Assembly (NCBI GenBank): GCA_035479015.1
Contig: DATIJC010000020.1
Location: 20,189 to 84,188 of the forward strand
DNA length: 64,000 bases
Source of the DNA: DATIJC01 sp035479015
Lineage (GTDB): Bacteria; Patescibacteriota; Microgenomatia; UBA1400; UBA12028
Direction of reading: 5' to 3'
Position 1 is the stretch's first letter; every line of letters starts with the position of its first letter. The notes under the pieces were generated by a model that saw only the letters and a program-made list of their open reading frames with translations, had not been told where the DNA came from and did not search any database. This document shows, one piece after another, positions 25,929 to 33,004 of the stretch. Position numbers and translations under genes: made by a program.

Positions 25929-26942
25929 AAGATTCGATTGACGATCTAACGTAGAAAAATCTGTAACAAAGTCGTTGGCCTGGGCCTGAAAATATGCTGC
26001 AACGCCAATCATCGCCGCATTATCTGTATACAGTTTTTGTGAGTAGGGAACTAGCAGGGGAATTTTATGGGTACGAGCAACCGAACGTAGAGCATGGCGC
26101 ACTTCCCTATTGGCTCCTACTCCCCCGCCCAAAATAATACTTTTCACCTCTTTATCTTTTAGCGCAAATTCAAGTTTCTCAATCAGGTGTGTGATCGCAG
26201 AAGTTTGGAATCCAAGCGCAATATCTGCTATATCTTGTTGTGTTAGTTTGTCGTATTTTTCAATGATGCGGGAAGCAGCAGTTTTTAAACCTGAAAAACT
26301 CATATTAGCGTCTTTGACTTGTCGCATTGGCACTGGAAAAGGAATTTTTCCAACTATTCCTTTGCGGGCCATCAGCTCTACTAACCTGCCAGCTGGATAT
26401 CCTAAGCCCAACATGCGACCGACTTTATCAAAGGCTTCGCCCATCGCATCGTCTTGTGTCTGCCCGACGATTTCATACTCCCCAATTGCTTTGGCATACA
26501 CAAACTCGGTATGACCTCCCGATACCAATACGGCCAATGCTGGAAATTGATCAGCCCATGGCTGACCCGCCTTGGGCGGGTTTGCAAGAAACGAAAGCAA
26601 ATGTCCTTCCATATGGTTAACTGCAATCAACGGCTTGTTGTATTTAGTCGCAAGCTCTTTTGCATATGCGATACCAATCTCTAATGCTATCGCGAGTCCA
26701 GGACCGACCGTCACGGCGATTGCGTCAAGATCGCTAAGATTTACTTTTGCTTTTTTCAATGCTTGCTCTACAACCGTCGGCAAATTTTGTTCATGCGACA
26801 AGCGGGCTAGTCTTGGCACAACACCACCATAAATCTGTAAATCAGAAACCTCGCTAAAACGTATATTTGAACGAATAGCTAAGTTTTCGATTACTGCGGC
26901 TGCAGTATCATCAAATGAGGTGTCGACAGATAAAATAATCAT
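25896..26942 (-). CDS. tsaD: tRNA t6A threonylcarbamoyltransferase subunit TsaD
   Basis: Transfers threonylcarbamoyl to A37 of ANN-decoding tRNAs. Starts MIILSVDTSFDDTAAAV; metal-binding NHMEGH at ~109-114; VSGGHTEF, FSGLKTAA, GGGVGANR and YTDNAAMI are all present. Residues ~121-131 (NPPKAGQPWAD) are encoded by a palindromic repeat inserted in frame in the loop after the metal motif, and the C-terminal SFPRRRETSI comes from a different palindromic repeat. Next to the tsaC-tsaE fusion gene, forming the t6A locus. Confidence 0.96.
   Translation of the reverse strand: MIILSVDTSFDDTAAAVIENLAIRSNIRFSEVSDLQIYGGVVPRLARLSHEQNLPTVVEQALKKAKVNLSDLDAIAVTVGPGLAIALEIGIAYAKELATKYNKPLIAVNHMEGHLLSFLANPPKAGQPWADQFPALAVLVSGGHTEFVYAKAIGEYEIVGQTQDDAMGEAFDKVGRMLGLGYPAGRLVELMARKGIVGKIPFPVPMRQVKDANMSFSGLKTAASRIIEKYDKLTQQDIADIALGFQTSAITHLIEKLEFALKDKEVKSIILGGGVGANREVRHALRSVARTHKIPLLVPYSQKLYTDNAAMIGVAAYFQAQANDFVTDFSTLDRQSNLSFPRRRETSI
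25908..25928. repeat. Palindromic repeat shared by the ends of two convergent genes
   Basis: TTCCCGC-CTGC-GCGGGAATGA. A family member of the TGTC...ATCCA-type palindromes. It encodes the C-terminus of gene 25605 on one strand and of tsaD (SFPRRRETSI) on the other. Confidence 0.7.
26551..26581 (-). repeat. Palindromic element in frame inside tsaD
   Basis: A 31-base double palindrome (AGCC/GGCT and CCCGCC/GGCGGG), 29/31 identical to the copy at 26955-26985. Encodes PPKAGQPWAD. Confidence 0.85.
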
Positions 26943-26950
26943 GTTTGTAG

Positions 26951-28027
26951 TTAGTCAGCCCAAGGCTGACCCGCCATGGGCGGGTAATTAATTGTAATTT
27001 TACGTGAGAACTCCCCAGTGTCTTCTAGGGAAATCCAAATAATCTTTGCTCCTCTACAGAGTTTTTCCAATTCTATGGCAAATCGGTCTGCCCACTCTAT
27101 GGCCAGCACGCAGTTGTTTTCAATATATTTTTTGATACCAATCAGCTCCAGTTCCTTTGCTTCGCTCATCCTCCATGTATCGATATGCACGAACAAACTT
27201 GGCCGTGACTCGCTCTCAAATCTATACTCACTTGCCATCGTGTAGGTAGGACTAACAACTGGATCCCCTATGGATAGACCTGCAGCTAAGCCCTTCACAA
27301 AGTGCGTCTTCCCAGCCCCCATCTCACCCGTGAGCGCAAAAACGATTGGGGTATATGTATAAAAGGATCGGTACTGCGTTGCCAAACTTTGCGCCGCAGC
27401 AACCGTCTCCTGTACTGAATCCGTTTCAATAATTTGTTTTTTGGCAAACTGGATTTGACCCATTCGCTGTACTTTTATGTCATCCAAAGTTGTATCAATT
27501 ACTGTAGACGGTTCATTGTGCGGCAATTCTCCTGCGTCCAAAACGAGATCAATGAGATCCTTTTGTGATCGTGAAATTGCCGTGAAAATATCGCTAATAG
27601 TGTACGGGCGCTTTTGATTGGAGGCATTAGCCCCGGTAGCAGTTATTCCGTGTCCAAATTTAGAAATAATCTCTAAAATTAGTGGGTACTTAGGGATACG
27701 GATCCCCAGCGTACCACCAGTAATTTTGTGTGAAACTACGGTCACCGGACCTGGTAAAAACGTCTGGTAGACATTGAGTGCAGTATCATTGAGCTCCACA
27801 TACTTTTGGGCCATCCGGACATCGGATACAGCCACAGAAATTGGTTTATTATTGCGCTTCCCTTTATAGTCCAAGAGTCTTTGCATCGCGGCTGGATTTT
27901 CACAATCCGCCCCTATGCCATAGGTAGTTTCGGTGGGGTACACTACAAGACCGCCAGCTTGTAATACAGCTACGATTTTCTTAATCACTTCTTCTTTTGA
28001 GATTTTTCCCAGGTCCAGTATTTCCAT
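26951..28027 (-). CDS. TsaC(Sua5)-TsaE fusion protein for tRNA t6A synthesis
   Basis: Two t6A enzymes in one chain. Residues ~1-200 are the threonylcarbamoyl-AMP synthase: YPTETTYGIGAD, YKGKRNNKPIS, LPGPVTVV, GIRIPKYP, TGANASNQ and STVID. Residues ~205-350 are the TsaE ATPase: Walker A GEMGAGKTHF (~237-246), SPTYTM, HIDTWRM and AIEWADR. Length 358 is the sum of the two families. TATAAT stands nine bases before the ATG. The last ten residues (PPMAGQPWAD) and the stop come from a palindromic repeat also found inside tsaD. TsaB was not found in the window. Confidence 0.93.
   Translation of the reverse strand: MEILDLGKISKEEVIKKIVAVLQAGGLVVYPTETTYGIGADCENPAAMQRLLDYKGKRNNKPISVAVSDVRMAQKYVELNDTALNVYQTFLPGPVTVVSHKITGGTLGIRIPKYPLILEIISKFGHGITATGANASNQKRPYTISDIFTAISRSQKDLIDLVLDAGELPHNEPSTVIDTTLDDIKVQRMGQIQFAKKQIIETDSVQETVAAAQSLATQYRSFYTYTPIVFALTGEMGAGKTHFVKGLAAGLSIGDPVVSPTYTMASEYRFESESRPSLFVHIDTWRMSEAKELELIGIKKYIENNCVLAIEWADRFAIELEKLCRGAKIIWISLEDTGEFSRKITINYPPMAGQPWAD
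26955..26985 (-). repeat. Palindromic element forming the end of the tsaC-tsaE gene
   Basis: Same 31-base double palindrome as at 26551-26581, read in the same frame, ending the protein with PPMAGQPWAD and TGA. Confidence 0.85.
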
Positions 28028-28052
28028 ACCCCTGGTATTATACCCGACTTAC

Positions 28053-28247
28053 CTACTTTTTCCGTAGAGTCTCGACAATAGAGGGCGGCATACTGCCATA
28101 CAGGGAAAGGCAACAAGTTACCAAGAAGATGAGCATCCGCTTATTGCTTAACTTTTCGGTCTTTTCCAACAAATGCGGGGCAATCTCTTTTTCCCGTCCA
28201 GGAGCGCTGTCAAAATCTTCGACGTTTTCAAATTCAGGGATTTTCAT
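28053..28247 (-). CDS. Small protein with one membrane span, 64 aa
   Basis: No family recognised. Acidic N-terminal half, then a hydrophobic segment (~37-53, MLIFLVTCCLSLYGSM). ATG 28247 is preferred to an upstream TTG; GAGG lies about nine bases before it. It sits between tRNA-Val and the tsaC-tsaE gene on the same strand, so it may be read through from the tRNA. Short length makes it uncertain. Confidence 0.5.
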   Translation of the reverse strand: MKIPEFENVEDFDSAPGREKEIAPHLLEKTEKLSNKRMLIFLVTCCLSLYGSMPPSIVETLRKK

Positions 28248-28263
28248 TTTCTTTGTCCTCAAG

Positions 28264-28337
28264 TGGACCCGAGAGGAGTCGAACCTCTGACCTCATCAAT
28301 GTGAATGATGCGCTCTAACCAACTGAGCTACGAGTCC
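28264..28337 (-). tRNA. tRNA-Val (CAC)
   Basis: Minus strand: acceptor GGACTCG/CGGGTCC (with a G-T pair), D-arm GTAGCTCAGTTGG, anticodon stem CATCA/TGATG around TTCACAT (anticodon CAC), T-arm AGAGGTTCGACTCCTCT. Discriminator A; CCA not encoded. Confidence 0.95.
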
Positions 28338-28345
28338 AAGAATGC

Positions 28346-28351
28346 TATTAT
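28346..28351 (+). promoter_or_regulatory. -10 box of leaderless gene 28358
   Basis: TATTAT, six bases (ATCAGG), then ATG. It lies immediately past the 5' end of the divergent tRNA-Val. Confidence 0.55.
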
Positions 28352-28357
28352 ATCAGG

Positions 28358-28699
28358 ATGAAGGCGGCTATTGTTGAAGATTTCCCCGATTGGAAAGAAA
28401 AGATAACCAAAGAACTAGAATCTCATGGGATTAATGTTGTGGCAAAAGCTACCACAAAGGCTCAAGGAATTCAGTTGGTTTCTCAGCTTCAAAAATTGGG
28501 TGTTCAAGTGCTCATACTCGATGGGGCACTCGATCAAAGTAGTGATGACGGAAACGAGATAGGTAAACTGTGTAAACAAATTGCGCCCGATGTTTTACGG
28601 GTTGGGATGTCGCGATACCCAGATGGGGTGACCGAGGTGGATATTGTTGTTGGAAAAGAGAATTTAAATGAACTGGCCGAAACAATTCTCTCGTTTTAA
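28358..28699 (+). CDS. Stand-alone receiver-like (CheY-fold) domain
   Basis: A single response-regulator-type domain, 113 aa. It begins AAIVEDFPDW with the acidic pair Glu7/Asp8, has the phosphoacceptor candidate Asp55 in VLILDGAL, a Ser in the switch strand (VGMSRYP) and a late Lys (VVGKENL). No output domain and no kinase gene nearby. Probably a phosphorylatable or degenerate signalling adaptor. TATTAT six bases before the ATG; no Shine-Dalgarno. Confidence 0.75.
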   Translation: MKAAIVEDFPDWKEKITKELESHGINVVAKATTKAQGIQLVSQLQKLGVQVLILDGALDQSSDDGNEIGKLCKQIAPDVLRVGMSRYPDGVTEVDIVVGKENLNELAETILSF

Positions 28700-28793
28700 G
28701 ATTTTGCCATCCAAGAATGGAATTTGTCGTACAACATTCAATTTCAGGCACTCGACTCTAGGGTGAGATATAAGGATTTCTTATAGTTCGAAA

Positions 28794-29039
28794 TTAGAGC
28801 AAGGGAGACTCATTTCCTTCCTCGTCAACAAAAGACCAGTTTTCAGTAGTCATTAATCGAGTCATCATATCCATAACCATCTTTTCTACTAATTCTGGAG
28901 GATAATGTTCACTCATCCTCTCCATTACGGTTGAAAGCGACTCCGGGTCATGACTTCTCAAGGCGATTTTAAGTAAACGTGATGTATCCGCTTCCCATTG
29001 AAAATTGTCCTTCCCTGGGTACCATTGTTCCTCAGCCAT
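28794..29039 (-). CDS. Hypothetical protein, 81 aa, paralogue of gene 25605
   Basis: No family recognised. A good ribosome site (AGGAG, six bases before ATG). A helical protein sharing the W....SRLLK.A.R..D pattern with the gene at 25605-25928. The 94 bases between it and the convergent receiver gene show no recognisable signal. The 166 bases upstream, to lepB, contain only the lepB promoter. Confidence 0.7.
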   Translation of the reverse strand: MAEEQWYPGKDNFQWEADTSRLLKIALRSHDPESLSTVMERMSEHYPPELVEKMVMDMMTRLMTTENWSFVDEEGNESPLL

Positions 29040-29169
29040 ATTTTTCTCCTATTTTTGTGCATTCTATCATCCAAACTAACAACAGCTCAACGTGCTACTC
29101 TACTGAGAGTATTTACAAGTAAAGAGGTGTTTTCTGTATTTGGCGGGATCGGGTCCACATTCCCCACCC

Positions 29170-29197
29170 TTGCTTTCGGCACTATACCCAGTAGAAT
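29170..29197 (+). promoter_or_regulatory. Promoter of lepB
   Basis: TTGCTT (29170-29175), 16-base spacer, TAGAAT (29192-29197), eight bases before ATG 29206. Confidence 0.5.
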
Positions 29198-29205
29198 TAT
29201 TGCTT

Positions 29206-29793
29206 ATGGAAGAAACCTCAATTGCCCATCGAATTGGTGCATTTTTTTTGGACATGATCGAGACAATCGTCATCGCTCTCTCCATCTTTCTCGTCATCTA
29301 CCTCTTTTTAATGCAACCTCACCAGGTGAGCGGCCTCTCTATGTTCCCAACCTACCATGATAAAGAGTACCTATTAACTGACAAAGTTTCTTATAAATTC
29401 GGCAATCCGAAGCGTGGCGACGTGGTTGTGTTTCACGCTCCACCGGCCGCAAATTGTCCCGCCGGAACCGGTTGTGACTTCATCAAACGCGTGATTGGTC
29501 TACCTGGCGAAACTCTAGAGATCAAAGACCACGCCTGGTACATTAATGGCAAACAGTTGCCTGAACCTTATATTCCTCCCGAGAACATATTAAATGATGG
29601 TGCCTTCACAGAAGGGCGTGCCGTCACCCTAGGACCCGATGAATATTTAGTAATAGGAGATAACCGTCCTCACAGTAGTGACGGCCGCGTCTGGGGTCCA
29701 ATCACCAAAGAGGAGATTGTTGGGAGAGTATTCTTCCGTTACTTCCCATTTAATCGGGCTGGCCTTACAGCGCCCGTAACGTATCCGTTTTAG
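29206..29793 (+). CDS. lepB: Signal peptidase I
   Basis: Membrane serine protease removing signal peptides. One membrane helix (~17-36), then Ser45 in SGLSMFPT, KRGDVVVF (69-76), Lys94 in FIKRVIGLPGE (general base) and GDNRPHSSDGRVWG with the conserved box E. 195 aa, typical of Gram-positive-type enzymes. The start at 29206 replaces a longer in-frame extension lacking signals, because TAGAAT lies eight bases upstream. The 3' end overlaps parB by 29 bases. Confidence 0.95.
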   Translation: MEETSIAHRIGAFFLDMIETIVIALSIFLVIYLFLMQPHQVSGLSMFPTYHDKEYLLTDKVSYKFGNPKRGDVVVFHAPPAANCPAGTGCDFIKRVIGLPGETLEIKDHAWYINGKQLPEPYIPPENILNDGAFTEGRAVTLGPDEYLVIGDNRPHSSDGRVWGPITKEEIVGRVFFRYFPFNRAGLTAPVTYPF

Positions 29794-30631
29794 GTTCTTC
29801 CGGTTTTCCTATGGAAAGCAGTTTATTAAGCACTGGCTGCGTCTCTTCGGGTGAGCCTTTTAGGAGAATAGTTACGCGGGTTTGTGAGCGTGACCTGGTG
29901 AGTTTCACCAGTGACTTACTTCCAAATGAATTCTGCAGTTTTGCTTGCCACGAATCGATTTGGTCAGACACCATAAATGCCGTCTTGTACTGTCCTGACT
30001 GCGTTTGTTTGGGTGCTGCTTGTTCCTTCATGCGCCGCGCCAAGTCTTCTGCTCGACGCACTGAGCCATCTTCACGCAATAGTGTTTTGTACGCTTCTAC
30101 CATCAGCTTTGTGTCTTCTATGGCCGATAACGCACGCGCATGACCTTCTGTAATCGCCCCACTCAACAAACCATCTTTTATCGCATCGGGTAGCGTCAGC
30201 ATGCGTATTGAATTAGATACATACGCCTGAGATTTTCCAATTCTCTCTGCTACCAAACCCACCGTTAATCCAAACTCATGAAGTAATCTATCAAATGCTT
30301 TTGCGCGGTCTAGCACATGTAGATTTACGCGCTGCACATTTTCAATGAGTGCCATCTCCAACATTCCTTTTGGACTGGTTTCAAGAATCATTGCCGGTAC
30401 TTCTTTTAGACCAGCGAGTTTTGCTGCTCTCCAACGGCGTTCTCCCGCAATTATCTGATATCCCGCCGGCGTGTGAGCTACCACCAATGGTTCCAAGACA
30501 CCATGCAGCTGAATAGATTGCATTAGGTCATCCAGTTCTTCCTTATCCATACTTGCTCGCGGCTGTAGCGGGTTTGGTTCCAAACTATTGATAGGAAGGT
30601 GTTGGATTTGTGATTGAATAGTATCTGGCAT
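29765..30631 (-). CDS. parB: ParB/Spo0J-type chromosome partition protein
   Basis: Centromere-binding CTPase clamp. The ParB N-terminal domain has LPINSLEPNPLQPR and GERRWRAAKLAG (CTP-binding C-motifs), then ALIENVQRVNLHVLDRA, then a helix-turn-helix VAERIGKSQAYVSNSIRML (~145-165), then a C-terminal dimerisation region. 288 aa from ATG 30631, chosen because TACAGT lies nine bases upstream. No parA and no obvious parS were seen in the window. Divergent from an FkbM methyltransferase, with overlapping -10 boxes. Confidence 0.93.
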   Translation of the reverse strand: MPDTIQSQIQHLPINSLEPNPLQPRASMDKEELDDLMQSIQLHGVLEPLVVAHTPAGYQIIAGERRWRAAKLAGLKEVPAMILETSPKGMLEMALIENVQRVNLHVLDRAKAFDRLLHEFGLTVGLVAERIGKSQAYVSNSIRMLTLPDAIKDGLLSGAITEGHARALSAIEDTKLMVEAYKTLLREDGSVRRAEDLARRMKEQAAPKQTQSGQYKTAFMVSDQIDSWQAKLQNSFGSKSLVKLTRSRSQTRVTILLKGSPEETQPVLNKLLSIGKPEEPKTDTLRAL

Positions 30632-30650
30632 AGTGTGCACACTGTACAAT
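30632..30650. promoter_or_regulatory. Overlapping divergent promoters with a 12-bp palindrome
   Basis: AGTGTGCACACT (30632-30643) is a perfect palindrome. The parB -10 (TACAGT, minus, 30641-30646) and the methyltransferase -10 (TACAAT, plus, 30645-30650) overlap by two bases and abut or overlap the palindrome, a likely operator. Confidence 0.55.
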
Positions 30651-30656
30651 ACAGGC

Positions 30657-31334
30657 ATGCCTTCTGCAACCCTCCGTAATTTCACGGTTTCCTACCACGA
30701 TAAACTTGAGTACGATACACTGGTCAATGAGATTTTCAAAAAAAACGAATATTACGTTGATCTTGAAAACCCGGAACCCGTAATCATTGATTGTGGAGCC
30801 CACATTGGACTGACTTCTCTCTACCTACTTTCGTTATATCCAAAGGCGAAAATCACCGCAATTGAACCTAATCCTGCAAACCTAGCACTACTTCGTGAAA
30901 ACATTAGTCAAAATGGATTTGAATCTCAGGTAAACATCCTGCCCAAGGCACTCGCGAGTTTTGAGGGTAAGGTGCCTTTATTTGTCAATCCAAATTGGGG
31001 AGTTTTTTCATCTCTGAAAAAAGGCGGTTGGACCGGCGAGCATGCGCCAAATTCAGTGCCAATAGAGACTATCAAATTCTCATCGCTTCTAGATAAACCA
31101 ATTGATTTTGTCAAAATGGATATCGAGGGCCTAGAACTGGAAGTGCTACGGGAAGCAGGTCCAAAGTTGAAACTCATTTCCCACCTAACCCTAGAATTTC
31201 ATGAAACCAAAAAACAAAAAGTAGATACGCTGGTAAAACTACTCCAGCAGTTTTTTAAATCGGTAGAAGTGGAAAAGGACGATAGACGGGAGAAAGATAA
31301 AGCCAATCAGCTGTATTTAGTTACCGCACATTAA
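30657..31334 (+). CDS. FkbM family SAM-dependent methyltransferase
   Basis: Class I methyltransferase with FkbM features: VIIDCGAHIGLTSLYLL (SAM loop), ITAIEPNPANLALLRENI (acidic ribose-binding residue), and VKMDIEGLELEVL, the signature FkbM motif. 225 aa. Probably O-methylates a sugar or small molecule. TACAAT lies six bases before the ATG and there is no Shine-Dalgarno. The end overlaps rpmA by 14 bases. Confidence 0.88.
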   Translation: MPSATLRNFTVSYHDKLEYDTLVNEIFKKNEYYVDLENPEPVIIDCGAHIGLTSLYLLSLYPKAKITAIEPNPANLALLRENISQNGFESQVNILPKALASFEGKVPLFVNPNWGVFSSLKKGGWTGEHAPNSVPIETIKFSSLLDKPIDFVKMDIEGLELEVLREAGPKLKLISHLTLEFHETKKQKVDTLVKLLQQFFKSVEVEKDDRREKDKANQLYLVTAH

Positions 31335-31566
31335 CGAGCGTGCGGCCGAGGCGCTTGGAGAAGGCGACTACTCCGTCCATCATGGCGAAAATTGTGTGAT
31401 CACGACCCAAACCCACACCTTTTCCTGGTTTGTATTTTGTCCCATGTTGGCGGACAATAATTTGACCAGTTTTCACGGCTTGATTCCCGGATTTCTTCAG
31501 TCCGAGTCGTTTGCCATGACGCTGATGATGTTGTCTGGTGGAACCACCAGCTTTAACGTGTGACAT
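31321..31566 (-). CDS. rpmA: 50S ribosomal protein bL27
   Basis: Sits near the peptidyl-transferase centre. 81 aa; AGGSTRQHHQ.HGKRLGLKKSG, then GQIIVRQHGTKYKPGKGVGLGRDHTIFA, the family core. The start region is MSHVKAGG rather than the usual MAHKKGGG. It overlaps the upstream methyltransferase gene by 14 bases. rplU lies one gene upstream, the common L21-L27 linkage here interrupted by the methyltransferase. Confidence 0.96.
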   Translation of the reverse strand: MSHVKAGGSTRQHHQRHGKRLGLKKSGNQAVKTGQIIVRQHGTKYKPGKGVGLGRDHTIFAMMDGVVAFSKRLGRTLVNVR

Positions 31567-32686
31567 ATTCTAAAACAAATATTTGTCGTTTTACGATCGT
31601 ATCTGGACGATCATACACAAATACAGAACTCGTAGTATATCCAATATCCTTTACCCTGTCAATGACGCTCTCGAGAGAAAAACGCTGTCTCCCTGTTTCC
31701 TCTATCAGAGGCAGGGCGATGCATATCTTTCCGCCGTCTTTGAGAATTTTGGTCCACTGCTTAAATGTCCCTATGTAAAGTTTTTCCAAACCTTTAAATA
31801 TTCCTGGGAGTGCGCCTTTTGCTGGTGTTTGTGGTCCCAATAAGCCTTCTACGACGATTGCATCTACCTGCCCTCCAAGCTGCTCAACAGTCACATGTGT
31901 TGCATCGGCACAGAAAACTAACGCATCATTTGACAAGTGATACTCATCTTTGAGCCATTTGGTATTAGCGCTAGCCTGGTCGGCAGCTTCTTGTCGGATA
32001 TCCGACCCGATTGCAGTCATATCTAGCGTCATTGCCTCCAAAAGCACTGTACCCGTTCCACACATAGGATCGTACACACGTAAGTTGGGTTTTCCGCCGG
32101 TAGCAAGATTTAACATCATTCGTGCGAGCTTAGGTGGCAACATCCCACGTTTGCGGTCAGACTCAGGCTTGCGCCGGTCCCGCAGCGTCCATTGATCAAT
32201 ATTTTGCACACCTATCGTGTACGCAAAAGTGACCATATCCTCTGAGAAAACCAACCAAACCTCTTCCACGTTTTGATGAAGCAGGACACTGGCAGACAAT
32301 CCTTCACGGGGTGATTCCACAAATCTCCCACGTATATCTGACTCTGAGAGCTTTTCTTTGATAGCAGCGAGGTCCACACTGGGGACATTTGTACGGCCAA
32401 ATTCAGCGACACCAAAGGAAATCTTTGTTTGTCCCGCGGTTACTAATCCCTGCAGCACCTCTGTCACTTGGTTGATCAAGTCACTTTCATCCAGAACGGG
32501 TATTTTTTTGACTACTTGAGCCACTTTGATGCTACCGCCTAGAGCATTCTGCAGTTCAATTGCTTCTTTATCTCCTGGTAGTTCTACCACGGCAACATTG
32601 GACAATAGTAATGTAGCAGGACACAGAGCCTGTAGCTCAGCAAACGACAGGTCGGCGAGCCGGCCTAATAAAAAGAGGAATTGCAT
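31553..32686 (-). CDS. Trm11/TrmG10-like putative RNA methyltransferase lacking the DPPY motif
   Basis: Resembles the archaeal tRNA guanine-N2 methyltransferase group. The C-terminal domain has RDRRKPESDRKRGMLPPKLARMMLNLA, VYDPMCGTGTVLLEA (SAM motif I) and IGSDI. Where the family has the catalytic (D/N)PPYG after the IV strand, this protein reads VVEGLLGPQ, so the usual amino-methylation motif is missing. The N-terminal ~150 residues are probably a divergent THUMP/ferredoxin-like region. Inserted between rplU and rpmA, suggesting a ribosome- or RNA-linked role. Activity uncertain. Confidence 0.75.
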   Translation of the reverse strand: MQFLFLLGRLADLSFAELQALCPATLLLSNVAVVELPGDKEAIELQNALGGSIKVAQVVKKIPVLDESDLINQVTEVLQGLVTAGQTKISFGVAEFGRTNVPSVDLAAIKEKLSESDIRGRFVESPREGLSASVLLHQNVEEVWLVFSEDMVTFAYTIGVQNIDQWTLRDRRKPESDRKRGMLPPKLARMMLNLATGGKPNLRVYDPMCGTGTVLLEAMTLDMTAIGSDIRQEAADQASANTKWLKDEYHLSNDALVFCADATHVTVEQLGGQVDAIVVEGLLGPQTPAKGALPGIFKGLEKLYIGTFKQWTKILKDGGKICIALPLIEETGRQRFSLESVIDRVKDIGYTTSSVFVYDRPDTIVKRQIFVLEYVTR

Positions 32687-32692
32687 AGAAGT

Positions 32693-33004
32693 TTATTGTA
32701 TCGCGGTTATCTCAATGGTGGACAGTGACTGTCGGTGACCATGAACCTTACGGAATCTTGACTTGGCTTTAAAGACTGCGACGCGGATCTTGTCACCTTT
32801 TTCGTCAGAAATGAGTTTGGCTTCAACCTTTGCATCCTCGACTAATGGGGTTCCGATTTGGCGTTTCTCTCCATCGACAACCAAAAGGACGTCTTTTATC
32901 GTAAGTTTCTCACCTACGTCTTGGGGCAAACGGTCGATTGTGAGCTTCTCGCCTTCAGAGACGACATGCTGTTTACCATTAATCGCTATAACTGCGTATT
33001 TCAT
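32693..33004 (-). CDS. rplU: 50S ribosomal protein bL21
   Basis: 103 aa: KYAVIAINGKQHVVSEGEKLTIDRLP, VLLVVDGEKRQIGTPLVEDAKVEAKLI and KSRFRKVHGHRQSLSTIEI are diagnostic. Start ATG 33004 overlaps the rodA stop as ATGA; a TATACT box lies eight bases upstream, giving it a possible own promoter within rodA's end. An upstream extension of 22 residues is not supported. Confidence 0.97.
   Translation of the reverse strand: MKYAVIAINGKQHVVSEGEKLTIDRLPQDVGEKLTIKDVLLVVDGEKRQIGTPLVEDAKVEAKLISDEKGDKIRVAVFKAKSRFRKVHGHRQSLSTIEITAIQ

Noticed and set aside
29765..30631. Replication origin or parS cluster near parB
   Set aside because: No parA, dnaA, gidA/rsmG or parS-like 16-base palindromes were found nearby; the 12-base palindrome at the promoter differs from parS.
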